Of a DNA stretch of 64,000 nucleotides, positions 11,801 to 21,970 are shown piece after piece. The DNA is from Coremacera marginata (lineage: Eukaryota; Arthropoda; Insecta; Diptera; Sciomyzidae). The translations under genes were made by a program, and so were the position numbers. The DNA lies in contig OU612045.1 in the NCBI GenBank assembly GCA_914767935.1, positions 45,134,080 to 45,198,079 on the forward strand, given 5' to 3'. The notes beneath the pieces were generated by a model. The model saw only the letters and a list, made by a program, of their open reading frames with translations. It searched no databases and was not told the origin of the DNA. How positions within the stretch are numbered: position 1 is the stretch's first letter; the number at the start of each line of letters is the position of its first letter.

Positions 11801-14800
11801 GCCACTTAGAGCACCTGCATATCAAGTGTTACTATCAACACATGTACAACTCAGGAATAAGCATGATTTCGAAAAGTGGGCGTAGATATGTTGCAACCAT
11901 GCCCATTTTTTAACAGTTGCCGACAGTGACCATATGAAATAAATTACCAAAACTTAGTCTTCTGCGGCAAAAGCCGTCTGATTTGTGGGCGGTAAAAGTG
12001 GGCATGACAACGTTTATATTTACATAGTGACTGCTTCTTGGACCCATAGCACCTGCATACCAAGATTCACTATCTTGAACATCTCAGAAATGAAAATTAA
12101 TGAAAATGATTGCTGAAAAGTGGACGTAGATTTAGTGTGACCACGCCCATTTTTTGTACAGTCACCGAAAGTAACCATCGGAACAAAATTACCAAATTTT
12201 AGTTTCGTATGTGCGTAAATCGTATCGTTTTGGGAAAAGAGATTTTTGAAACAACCGGATCGTTTTCGAATTGGCGAAAATATGAGATATTTGCCAATTC
12301 GTGACACTTCCAATGTTTGTTGAACTACAGTACAAAATTAAAATTATCTTTTATTTTATGTTTTATGTGAACAAAATAAAGAGAAAATTAAATTTTCGAT
12401 GCTCTTAATAACCAATGAGAAGTTATAAAATATTATATTGACGGAAAAACTCTAAATGGCATAATTATAAATTTTAAACTTACCATGTCAAGAATCGAAA
12501 TCCGAATGCTAGTCCATCACCTTACCTATTCGGCTAACGCAGTTATTGAACATGTGTGGCTTAATTTGCGTCATAATGAAATCAAGCATTCGCGGAAGTG
12601 AGTTTGAACAACGACTCGGGACAAAATTTTTTTTTATTATTTAATTTTTTATTTTTAATTTGTTTTTTTGGTTTTTTTTTGAAGATTTCACTTTAAAAAA
12701 GATCAAAATTTATTTTTTTTTTATATATTTTACCTACTTTTTTCAAATAATACTTAAAAAATATAATATTAACTTAAAATACGTTAAAAAAATCATATTT
12801 TTTTTTAATACTTTTCTTAAAAAACTTTTTCTATATAAAAGTCGGCTTTGACATATGTACATTCGAAACGAGTACGAGATCTCGAATTCGACATCGAGGA
12901 CTCGGAAAGATTTCGAAACGAGTTCACAAAAATCCAAATCAACGAAAACTTTTTTCCGGAAGACTTTTTCATATAAAAAACTTGGCCAACTACTCGTTTC
13001 GAATGAATACCATAACAAAGCTAACATGAACTTGAATCAAATTTTTTTTAAATGGTTTCTTATCAACTTTCTGTTGTTACTACATTCTTTTGCGAATATT
13101 CTTTTCATAAATTTTGTAGGAAAAAAAATTTTTATTTTTTTCATAAATTTTACTATGAAATTTTCGTCCATCATATTTTATAATTTTGTTTACCCGATAA
13201 ATTCTCGGATTCGTTTATTTGAACTTTTTCCGAATTGGTTTCGAATGCATAACGAAGCCGACTTTTTAATATGAAAAAATTTTTATACCCCAACGCGTAC
13301 TGCATAAGGGGTATATTAACTTTGTCATTCCGTTTGTAACGCCAAGAAGGAGGCGTGGCAGGTATAGAAAAATATATATATTTTTGATCAGCATCACCTC
13401 CGGAGTCGATTTCCGTGTGTCCGTCTGTCTGTCCGTCTGTCGGCACGATTACAGCCGTAATTTTATAGCTATTGCGATGAAATTCAAAATATAAGTTTAT
13501 TTTTAAAAAAGGAAGACCAATTTCGAAAATGGGCCAAATCGGATGAAGACCGCGTCTACCTCCCATACAAAGTGACTTTATTTTACCGTTAGATGTTTTT
13601 AAAATCCACAAAACTTAAAGAAATGCCTTGAAATTTGGCACGTATGCTTTGATTTTCAATCCAAATCCTGGCTATGAAATTTGAAAAAATCGAATGAAAA
13701 CCACGCCTACCTCCCATACAAAGTGTCTTTATTTATAAATGTAAAATCTTTGAAAAATCCACAAAAATTATAGGAATGTCTTAAAATTTTGCACATAAAC
13801 TCTGATATTTAATATAAATCATCTCTATGATATATGGCAAAATCGGATGAAAACCACGCCCACTTCCTATACAAAGTGACTTTATTTTAAACGTAAAATC
13901 TCTTAAAAATCCAGAAAAATTAAAGTATTGTCTCGAAATTTTGCACATTAGCTTTGATATATAATATGTACCATTTCTATGATATTTGGCAAAATCGGAT
14001 CAAAACCACGCCTACCTCCCATACAAAGTGACTTTATTTTAACGGTAACATCTCTTCAAAATCCACTTACATTAATGAAATGCCTTGAAATTTAGCATAG
14101 AAGCTTTGGTCTTTAATATAAATTCTGACAATGATATTTGGAAAAATCGGATAAAAACCACGCCTACCTCCCATACACATTAGCTTTATATTGACCGTAA
14201 AATACCTTAAAAATCTGCTCAAATTGCAGAAATGTCTTGGAAGTTTGCACGTATGCTTTTATATATAATATAGACTATCACTATGCTATTTGGCCAAATC
14301 GAGTGAAAACCACGACTATCTCCCCTGCAAAGTTGCTTTATTGAAAACGTTAAATCGCTTAAAAATCTGCAAAAATTGGAAAAATGTCTTGAAATTTTGC
14401 ATAAAAACTTTGATATTCAACTTAAGCCACTCTTTGATATTTGGCAAAATCGGATCAAAATTGAAAAACTTTCGTTTATATAATAAACTGAATGACATCG
14501 TGTCTGTATGTACCCAAGCTCCGCCCACGTCGTTTATCCAACCCATACATATATTCTACTGTAAAATGTAGAGGCTTTATACTAAAAAAGTGGGTGCGGC
14601 ATTTTACTTTGTTTACTCTATGTGGCAGCTAAGGGTAAAATTAAATTAAGCGTATGACGCAAATATTTTTCGCGGATTATACATAAAAATTTTATAGACG
14701 TCTAAAGACTTCGGATATACTTCAGTATGTCCGCGGGGAAGGTATTTTAGCTTCGGTACCCTGCCGATGCTCCATTCCTCACTAGTTTTTTAAGAAAAGT

Positions 14801-15751
14801 ATTTTTTATTAACCTTCTGTTGTTACTTCCTCACTTTAGCGAATTTTATTTTTCAAAAATTTTATATTTAATATGTTTTATAAGTTTTAATCTGGAAAAT
14901 TTTTATCTTCTATTTTATTATTTCGTGTGTTTTTTATATAAACTATTTCTACACATAATGTATGAAAATAGCTTTTTATATGAAAATGTCTTCACGAAAA
15001 ACTCTCGGAATCGGTAATTTGGATATTTGAGAACTTGTTTCGAATTCGTTTCGAATTCACGGACTACGGATTGGTGTTTGTTGGGACTTTTCATTTTAGA
15101 TCATAGCATAGCTACATATTAAAAATTATTGTTCCCCACTTAAAGCTTAACTCAATTTTTGCTTTATCAACCAATTTCAACTTTTTTCCCAAATAAAAAC
15201 AGTAGAAAAACAACACCATAACGAGTACTCAACAGGGATCAACTTAATCTGAGTGGCTCTCAAGAATACGAACACTCACTTAAGGTTATGCTTGCCAAGC
15301 GTAGAGATAAACAACCCCAAAACCTAGCCCAGAATAATAATCACCTAGCAACCTCACCTAACCAAGCCACACACACACACACACACACTGACATGCAAAT
15401 ACACACATCAACTTCTTAACAATTAGTAGCTGAAAAATTTCAAGTATTTTTGAAATACACCTCGTAATACTACAAAACCAATAACAACAGCTTCAGGCTA
15501 GATAGCCCGGAAACACCTTGAGTAGCGTAACATTTTTGGCATATTTTACTGTTATACTCGCTGTTGTTACAATTATTGTTGTTGTACTTTTATTTTACAG
15601 AACCTTTGCCATCACAACGCTTTGGCTGCCACTGCACTCAAAACGAGAGATCAACCTGACTTTGGAGCAGCTGGAAAAGGTTTTGAGTGTCAAAGAGCGA
15701 AGACGTTTGGAGGAGATACTCAAGCGTACAACGGAAACAAAGATAAATTAA
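8804..15751 (+). CDS. Host gene, three exons, 119-residue basic protein, unknown function
   Basis: Exons are 8804-8931, 9425-9505 and 15601-15751 (128 + 81 + 151 = 360 nt, 120 codons with stop). The start ATG sits in cccaaaATGG, a good fly translation context. Donors are GTAAGT (8932) and GTTAGT (9506); acceptors are tttcgtag and a pyrimidine-rich ttttattttacag. Phases match at both junctions: the split codon TA|T avoids a stop that an unspliced read would hit, and AG|A gives Arg. The product starts MDKDTNPFKRPMNALQKQW, is rich in Lys, Arg and Gln, and ends in a probable amphipathic helix (LEQLEKVLSVKERRRLEEIL). No signal peptide or membrane segment is seen once the third exon is read spliced. 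A polyadenylation signal follows about 100 nt after the stop. I do not recognise the family. Further exons inside intron 2 cannot be excluded, although the frame closes without them. Confidence 0.7.
9003..9058 (+). repeat. CAG/CAT trinucleotide microsatellite
   Basis: A run of about nine AGC units passes into a run of ATC units, in the first intron of the three-exon gene. It is not in the inferred coding sequence. Confidence 0.9.
9960..10445 (-). pseudogene. mariner transposase fragment 1
   Basis: The minus-strand reading 'VLFHQDNAPCHKSIKAMAKF...PPYSSNLAPSDFFLF' (10333-10106) contains the second and third catalytic aspartates separated by 34 residues, the DD34D signature of mariner transposases. 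Flanking sequence toward 9965 matches the end of mariner fragment 2 at 27.7 kb ('aagtccg', 'ataagtaagaaaaaa'). Only the C-terminal third and a scrap toward 10445 remain; the N-terminal half and one end are lost. It lies in intron 2 of the host gene. Confidence 0.85.
10518..10710. repeat. Dispersed repeat, copy 1
   Basis: The segment beginning 'atggcaaacctcagagag' is about 80-85% identical by eye to 11550-11735, with a shared core of 'ccgttc.gagtc.gcataa' and 'cacaacacgcacaa'. Similar sequence is, to my recollection, a common tephritid repeat. No ORF is visible, and the class is unknown. Confidence 0.7.
11550..11735. repeat. Dispersed repeat, copy 2
   Basis: This is the second, diverged direct copy of the family described at 10518-10710, about 1.03 kb downstream and also inside intron 2. 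It is followed by 'gtgggcggtacaagtgggcgtgg'-type sequence that recurs at about 11987, so a larger degenerate tandem may underlie 10.5-12.2 kb. Confidence 0.7.
12823..13282. repeat. Inverted-repeat (MITE-like) segment
   Basis: About 45 bp at 12823-12870 (containing aaaagtcggcttt and cattcgaaacgag) recurs inverted at about 13236-13282 (ggtttcgaatgc, gaagccgactttt). Related 'tttcgaaacgag' motifs lie between them and again near 15030-15060. The interior is AT-rich with no coding sequence. It is probably a non-autonomous DNA element or several nested copies; no target duplication was resolved. Confidence 0.5.
13290..14780. repeat. 152-bp tandem array in a dispersed element
   Basis: The segment starts 'ataccccaacgcgtactgcataaggggtatatt', a type of sequence common to many fly repeats, and continues with a (gtcc/gtct) stretch at about 13417-13440. 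Six units then follow at a period of 151-153 bp, anchored on 'tcccatacaaagt' at 13561, 13712, 13865, 14017, 14169 and 14321. Each unit has the order 'aaaatcggat', 'accacgcctac', 'tcccatacaaag', 'gactttat', 'aatccac', 'gaaatgtcttgaaatt'. The units are well diverged, so the array is old. It lies in intron 2 of the host gene. Confidence 0.85.
15368..15390 (+). repeat. CA dinucleotide microsatellite
   Basis: About ten CA repeats lie roughly 210 bp upstream of the third-exon acceptor of the host gene. Confidence 0.9.
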
Positions 15752-15853
15752 AAGTTGTCACATTTTATTAAGCAGCTGCAGATAAAGGAAGGCGTAAATG
15801 AATCTCCTGAAAATTGTTTTGAAGTTATATTATAACTGAAGTTAATATGCAGT

Positions 15854-15859
15854 AATAAA
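15854..15859 (+). terminator. Polyadenylation signal AATAAA of the three-exon gene
   Basis: AATAAA lies 103 nt after the TAA stop at 15749-15751, followed about 25 nt later by a TG/T-rich stretch (gttttgttttttttt). Spacing and composition fit the 3' end of the host transcript. Confidence 0.6.
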
Positions 15860-16266
15860 ACTTAGTATATGGAGGAGAGTTTTGTTTTTTTTTTAATATT
15901 TTGTTTGAAGAGACAGAAGCTTTGATGAGAGTACATATGAAAAAAAGAAAAGGGACAAAAATTAATATATATTGAATATGTAGCAATTAGTGCGCGACCT
16001 ATTTCCTGCCAATCCAAATGTCATACTAAAGAAGCAAAAAACAAAAACACAGGAGCGCCGTTGCACACACGAGAGAAGCGAAGCTTTAAGTGTTTCATAT
16101 ATGAATCTATAATATCTATAATAAAATAACTTTTAAGTTCAAAACTTTTAAATAACATACAGTAAATTAAAAACCACACGTTAATATTCACACCAGTAAA
16201 TTTTATTACATTTGATTATTATTTCAGCGGACTTGTAAACAATTGTTTATTTTTCCATCGCATTAT

Positions 16267-16592
16267 GATGCTAATGACATCTTGTAGCAAGTAGAAGCAA
16301 CATGTTTTTTATTTTTGTATAGCTGCTAAATATGTTGAATATGTAGAATAGCCAATACACAATCTTCTTAATAAATAGATTTTTGTGATCTGCTGCAACA
16401 TAACTTCAGTTATACTTAATTAAAACACCGATGCTGATGGCATCTTGTAGCAAATAGAAGCAACATTATTATTTTTGGATAGCTGTTAAATATGTTTGAT
16501 ATGTAGAATAGCTCATACACAATCCTCTATCTATTAATAGATTATTGTGACCTGCTGCAACATAGCTTCAGTTATAGTTAATATTGAATCAA
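16267..16592 (+). repeat. 163-bp tandem duplication
   Basis: The segment starting 'gatgctaatgacatcttgtagcaa' (16267) is repeated from 16430 ('gatgctgatggcatcttgtagcaa') with scattered differences. The two copies are head to tail inside the truncated element above. Confidence 0.85.
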
Positions 16593-16639
16593 CATTTGTG
16601 CGTAACAAGGAATGTTGAATGGGTGGGTAGTGTATATAA

Positions 16640-16690
16640 CACTAAGCCGATTGACGTACGAGTTCGATTCCCACGGCGGATCAAGGTAAT
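16640..16690 (+). other. tRNA-like (Pol III B-box) remnant
   Basis: The stretch contains 'gagttcgattcccac', close to the Pol III B-box GGTTCGANTCC, preceded by a poor A-box-like sequence. No cloverleaf can be drawn with confidence. It is the counterpart of the better-preserved module at 38404-38475. Confidence 0.4.
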
Positions 16691-16899
16691 ATTTTTCTTA
16701 TTATAATAAACGTAAGCAACAAAGAAACAACACTGTCTTAGAAAACGTTGCCGAAAAAGTGTCGTTTTTGACATTTCACTCAAGCAAATCACAAAACAAG
16801 GCATAAAGGGCGCTTTACTGCAAAAAAGAATAATATAATAATGGCGGTTTTTTTCGTTCTATCCTTTCCTTGCACACACAAAAAGTAACATAATTTAAA

Positions 16900-18485
16900 A
16901 ATAAAAATCATGAAATAAATATTTTTGGAGCTTTACATATTAAATCTTTTTGTTCTTATGTGTATGAAATGCTATGTTATCTGTTTATTTTTAAAATGAA
17001 ATCTTTTAAAAAAAATTTTAATTTTCATATAAAAACTCAGTTTCGGTTTCGGACGAAAATTACACAAAGAGCCAAATTACGGTTTCGATCGAACACTAGT
17101 AATAATGCAAGAAAAAAGAAAATATAATTAAAAAAAATGCCAGTAAATTTAAATTAATCACATAAAATTAAAAAGTAAATATAAACCTAGAATTCAAAAA
17201 GTAATAAATAATATTAGAAAATGAGTAAATGAAATTAGAAAAAATGTTAAATTCAAATAAGAAAACTAACAAAATTTAAACATTAATTTTATTGTAGTAA
17301 GAAAAATATATATAAAAAAAAAAATAATATTAGAAATAAAACACAGCGCAGACAAAATTTATAGAAAAAAAAACAATACAATAAAAAATTAACAATCTGA
17401 TATTATAAAAGATAAAGAAAAGACAGCAAAATAAATAAAAATGAGCAAAGAAATGCATAAAATTTTAATAAAAAGCTTAAATCTAGTTAAATCTAACTGC
17501 GTCAATTTGAAAAAGTCGCCAAAAGAAGGATAGCGGCCTTAGCAAAAAAAACTCCTACGTACCACCCAATAACACCTGAAATTTAAGCACTTTCAATAGG
17601 CAAGATTTTTTTTGTCAATAAAAAAATAACTAAAAAATAAAACAAAAACTATAATAAGAAAAATGTTAATTAAGATTTAGTTTAAAAAATTTAAGTTTCA
17701 CTAATATAAAAAACTTTTACATTGAAATATATTGAAGGAAAGTTTAGGTAATAAAATGCATAATATTAAAATTAAATATCAAATATTCAATATAAAAAAT
17801 ATAATAACAATACGCAAAAACTACATCATAAAAAGCTGGAATAAGAAAAGATTTTCATAAAATATCCTTGAAATATATTAAAGCTTATAGGTAAGAAAAT
17901 TATGGAAAAATAATTTATATAAACACAAAATATATAAAAATTTTTTTAATAAAAACCTTTTGAAGACATAAAAATACTAATAAAAATAAAATTCTAAAAT
18001 ACAATACATATAAAAAAGAAATAAATGTTATTATATCACGCAGTTTCATTAAAATAAATTTATTTTCAATAAGAAACATTACTAAAAAATAAAATCAAAT
18101 TCCAAAATAAGAAATTTGAAAATTAAAAATTATGTTAAAAAACTACAAAAGTCTAAAACTAAAAATGTATAAATTATAAAATCATAAAGAGAAAATTGTA
18201 CACCGAAATATATATGAAAGAAATAATAGTGATATTATTATAAATTATAATTTAAAATTAAATGATAATTTATAATTTCCAATAAAAGAAAAATTAAATA
18301 ATAATATGCAAAACATACATCATAAGAAAAAACTAGAATCATAAAGATTTTCATAAAAAATACTACAAATATATTAAAACATACAAATAAAAATATTATA
18401 AAAAATTAAAAGTATTTATACAAATACCCGTCTATATAAAATTAGATAAAAGTTTTTAATCAAAAAAATAAAAGAAATAAATTAT
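16900..18485 (+). repeat. A-rich degenerate repeat with a period of about 480 bp, block 1
   Basis: This sequence is extremely A- and T-rich, with A in excess on the plus strand. Landmark strings recur about 480 bp apart: 'gaaatatattgaagg' (about 17725) and 'cgaaatatatatgaaag' (about 18207), each followed by 'gcaaaaac.acatcataa', 'agaataagaaaag' and 'gattttcataaaa'. The same series reappears at 25675-26060 and 29200-30000, so these blocks look like one old array split by insertions. No gene is visible. Confidence 0.6.
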
Positions 18486-20781
18486 ACTAATAAACTAGCT
18501 GAATACCCGGCTTAACTCGGGAGTTGATATAAATTAGTCGACTTCATTCGTCGATTTGAAAAAACTTTTTACAAACTTTAGAAGGGATTTTGTGTGCATA
18601 TTTCAAACCGGTAACTCCGGCGAAATGAGCAAAATGTAGCTTCAACTTCTGAAAATTATGAGTAAAACTTAGGGATATCGTGATTTGTGTGTATGTGCCG
18701 CCGATCGCTTGCAAAAACATATTTTCAAGTTTTATGTTGGATTCGATAGATTGATTGCATATTTTTGAAAAAAATCAAAGCTAAAACGAATTTTGAATAA
18801 AATTAAATAAGCATTGAAAATAGAAATTTAACTGTCAAAACAACGCCAACTTACGACGCACAAATATCACAGAATTCGGCATCAGCTGTCCTGATTTGCA
18901 AAAAAAGATAGTGGAATATAAATACACACAAAGAAGAAAAGAGATATTTATCACCCTTCGCGCTTTGCTATGCCCTACTGTATTTTGTAGTACAGCACCC
19001 TCTAGGGTTCAAGAGCAAAATACATAGCACCAAAACGCTCACCTCACCCGAAAACCACTTATAAAAATCATACTTATCGCATGAGTTGTTTTGATTTTTT
19101 TGCGGTATTTGTACAACAGCGCCCTCTGGTTTTCGAGAGAGAATAAAAAAATAACGCCAAAGCCCTTTCCATACTCGATAATCAAATCCTATATATACGA
19201 TATACAAATTTTTATCTTAATCGGATGAGCGGTTTTTGAGTGTTTCACGATTTCTTAAGTGATTTGAACTAAGGCACTGTTACGAAAAAAGTCACTGTTT
19301 TTGTAGAAACGTATTCAATTTTTATTTTATTAGGATAAAGTTAAAACAATTCAATTTGTTTCGCAAATAAGAAAAATATTATATAAAAAAAGAATAAAGA
19401 AACTCAAAAAACGCAGTGACTTCTTCTAACGCTTTTTTCCAACAAAACTCGTCTAGAAGTCGTCGCTGCTGTACTGTTAAAATATATATATATATATATG
19501 TATATGTTCGTATGTATAGTGCAATGTTTTCATATAGTTAGGCAAATATAAGAATGACAGTTAGTTTTCTACATAAACTGTGACAATGTTGCCCTCTCTT
19601 TTAAATTTATCAGCTTAACCCTAGCATGACTAATATTATAATGATAAACTTTAATAATAAATGCATTATTTATTTCTGATTTCTAACAGGCACTATCTGG
19701 TGTTTAAGATAACGCAGAAAAAATGTCCAAGATACCCACCGTATCCAAAAACTCCTATGTAAAATTTTTCACTCAAATCAGATGTACAGCTAAGAGTTTT
19801 TCGAGATTTTTAAAACATTTGTACTGCACTGATCTCTGGTGTTCAATATAGAACAAAATAGATAAGTCATAAAAACTCACCGTGTCCGAAAATCTCTATG
19901 TACCAAATTTTCATGTAAATCGGATAAATGGCTTAGGAGACAAACTATAATAACAAAATTCGTGGAACCCGATCGCAGCGCTACCTACCGGGTCCAATTG
20001 CGAATCTGAACTACCCAGGGATCCACTTATACACACACAAAAAATTTCATCAAAATCGGTGCAGCCGTTTAGGATCAGTTTAATACCATGCACACGTACA
20101 AATTGTACAACGACGCCCTCTAGTTTCTGAAACGAGCAAAAGAGATAACGCCAAAACAGTTGCCGTACACGAAAATCCTTTAATAAAATTTTTCATCCAA
20201 ATCCGATGAGCGGCTTTCTACTTTTTCAAGTTTTCTTAAGAGATTTGTCAGCGCCCTCTGGTATTCAATATAGTCAACATATTAGAAAACTCCTATACGA
20301 GTACACCAATTTTCATGAAAATCGGATAAACAGCTCAGAATTTTTTAAATATTTGTGTACAGCGCCCTCTGGTGTTCAAGATAGAACAGAGAAGATAAGT
20401 CATAAAAACTCACCGTATCCGAAAACTTCTATATACAAATTTTCATGCAAATCGGATGAACGGTTTCGGAGATAAACTATAAAAACAAAATGCCTTAAAT
20501 ACGATCGCAGCGCCACCTACCGGGTCCAATTGTAAATCTGAACCATCCAGGGATCCAGTCAAGCACACACAAATAATGTCATCAAAATCAGTTAAGGAAC
20601 AGTTTAACAACATACACACGTACAAATTGGACAACAGTGCCCTCTAGTTTCGAGAAAGAGCATAAAAGATAGCACCAGAACCCTTGCCGTACTCGAAAAT
20701 CGCTATTTACAAATTTTCATCCAAATCGGATGACCAGCTTTGAAGCTTTTAACAATTTCCTAAGATTTGTACTAAAGCGCG

Positions 20782-21223
20782 AGTTACGTGTACACTGCAC
20801 CAACAACAACATCAACAAGAAGTCACTTACATCAACAATAAGCTTTGTCAGCAACAGAAGCCGCTACCCGCTACACCCTCAATACTTGGCCAGTGCAGCT
20901 AACAGGAAATGCAAAGTATCAAATTCAAACCAAAATTCATAATAATAGGAATATTGCGAAATAACATAAATATGTATTTATTTTAAGCCAATTCATTAAT
21001 TGCCTACATAAACATTTATTTTGAGCCAGATTTGACAATATTGTGAAATTACATAAACATGTCTTTATTTTAAGCCAATTTATTAATCGCTTACATAAAC
21101 GTTTATTTTAAGCCACATTTGTATTTAGTTTAAGAATATTACAAAAAAGATTTAGAAATAAACTGATTGTTGAAAGCATAAGTTGTGTTTTTTTTCGCTC
21201 TCCACCACCGGGATAACATAATT
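20782..21223 (+). repeat. 5' LTR
   Basis: The LTR runs AGTTACGTG...AACATAATT. It contains two head-to-tail units of about 88 bp (about 20957 and 21045) with the motif 'cataaac.t.tttatttt.agcca', possibly U3 enhancer repeats, and AATAAA near 21160 that may be the polyadenylation signal. Confidence 0.92.
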
Positions 21224-21233
21224 GGCGCAGTCG
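21223..21233 (+). promoter_or_regulatory. Primer-binding site, tRNA-Ser type
   Basis: TGGCGCAGTCG overlaps the last T of the 5' LTR. It is complementary to the 3' end of an insect tRNA-Ser (acceptor stem GCAGTCG plus the discriminator base and CCA), the primer used by the 17.6/297 group. The fit is by known family practice, not by a tRNA found in this window. Confidence 0.85.
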
Positions 21234-21348
21234 AAAGGCGCAGTTGCGGTTCGTGTGCTTCGAGGACTCTAAAAATATTTAAAATCTTGTGAACTTAAAA
21301 GGATTCAAAAAAAAAAAATTATAAAAAAAAATTGTTTTAAATAAAACA

Positions 21349-21423
21349 CAGTGAAGGCATATCACTGCAAAAGAACAACAAACATTTTTGATTAAAATAA
21401 AACACAGTGAAAGCATATCACTT

Positions 21424-21463
<40 letters not shown>

Positions 21464-21673
21464 AAAATAAATTTTTTTAATAAAACACAGTGAAGGCATA
21501 TCACTGCAAAATTCAAATAAAACACAGTGAAAGCATATCACTGCAAAAGAACAAAAAAAAAAAAAAAAAAAAAAAAACAAAAACAAAATTTTTTTAATAA
21601 AACACAGTCATTATAAAAGAACAACAAAATTGTTTTCCAAATTAAAACGCAGTGCAGTGAGAGCATATCACTG
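21349..21673 (+). repeat. Array of CAGTGA...TCACTG hairpin units in the 5' leader
   Basis: Five well-formed copies of 'cacagtga.gcatatcactg' occur at 21349, 21405, 21488, 21525 and 21655, with one degraded copy near 21605. In the good copies CAGTGA pairs with TCACTG (one ends TCACTT), leaving a loop of about seven bases; the loop varies while the stem is kept. Poly-A linkers, some over 30 nt, separate them. They lie between the primer site and gag and could serve RNA packaging or internal translation initiation. Confidence 0.8.
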
Positions 21674-21970
21674 TAAAAGAACAGTAAAAAGAAAAGAAAA
21701 AAAAAAACAACAACAAAAACAAAAACAAAAATAAGTTAAACAACAAATAGCATCGTACGTCATCGAAGCATTAGCACCGTTGGACTTTAATCCATTAACA
21801 ACTGCGAAGCAAAAGAAGAGCAACACAATCTACTTGGCAAAATGCGATCAGCTTGTTTCTCAACCATTATTATATATTATTTGTAAGTTCATGATTATTA
21901 TTAAAGAACGTTATTATATAAAAAATATATAAACAAAAAAAAAATTAATTAAATTGCAATATATATCTAT

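Larger units (their letters stand above)
16010..16830 (-). mobile_element. Truncated inverted copy of the 38-39.5 kb element
   Basis: Several blocks match, in opposite orientation, the TA-flanked element at 37990-39479: the 'cacacgagag'/'ctctcgtgtg' block (about 16063), 'cacacgttaatattcacaccagtaaattttatt' in two parts (about 16180), 'gcaacatagcttcagtt' (about 16557), the tRNA-like centre (about 16630-16690) and 'ttcactcaagcaaatcac' (about 16775). Neither terminus of the full-length copy is found, so this copy is truncated at both ends. No coding capacity is seen. Confidence 0.65.

Noticed and set aside
15518..15600. A membrane-spanning N-terminus (MSSVTFLAYFTVILAVVTIIVVVLLF) for the third-exon ORF
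   Set aside because: The hydrophobic part is intron sequence ending in a polypyrimidine tract and cag acceptor; the spliced model with matched phases is preferred.
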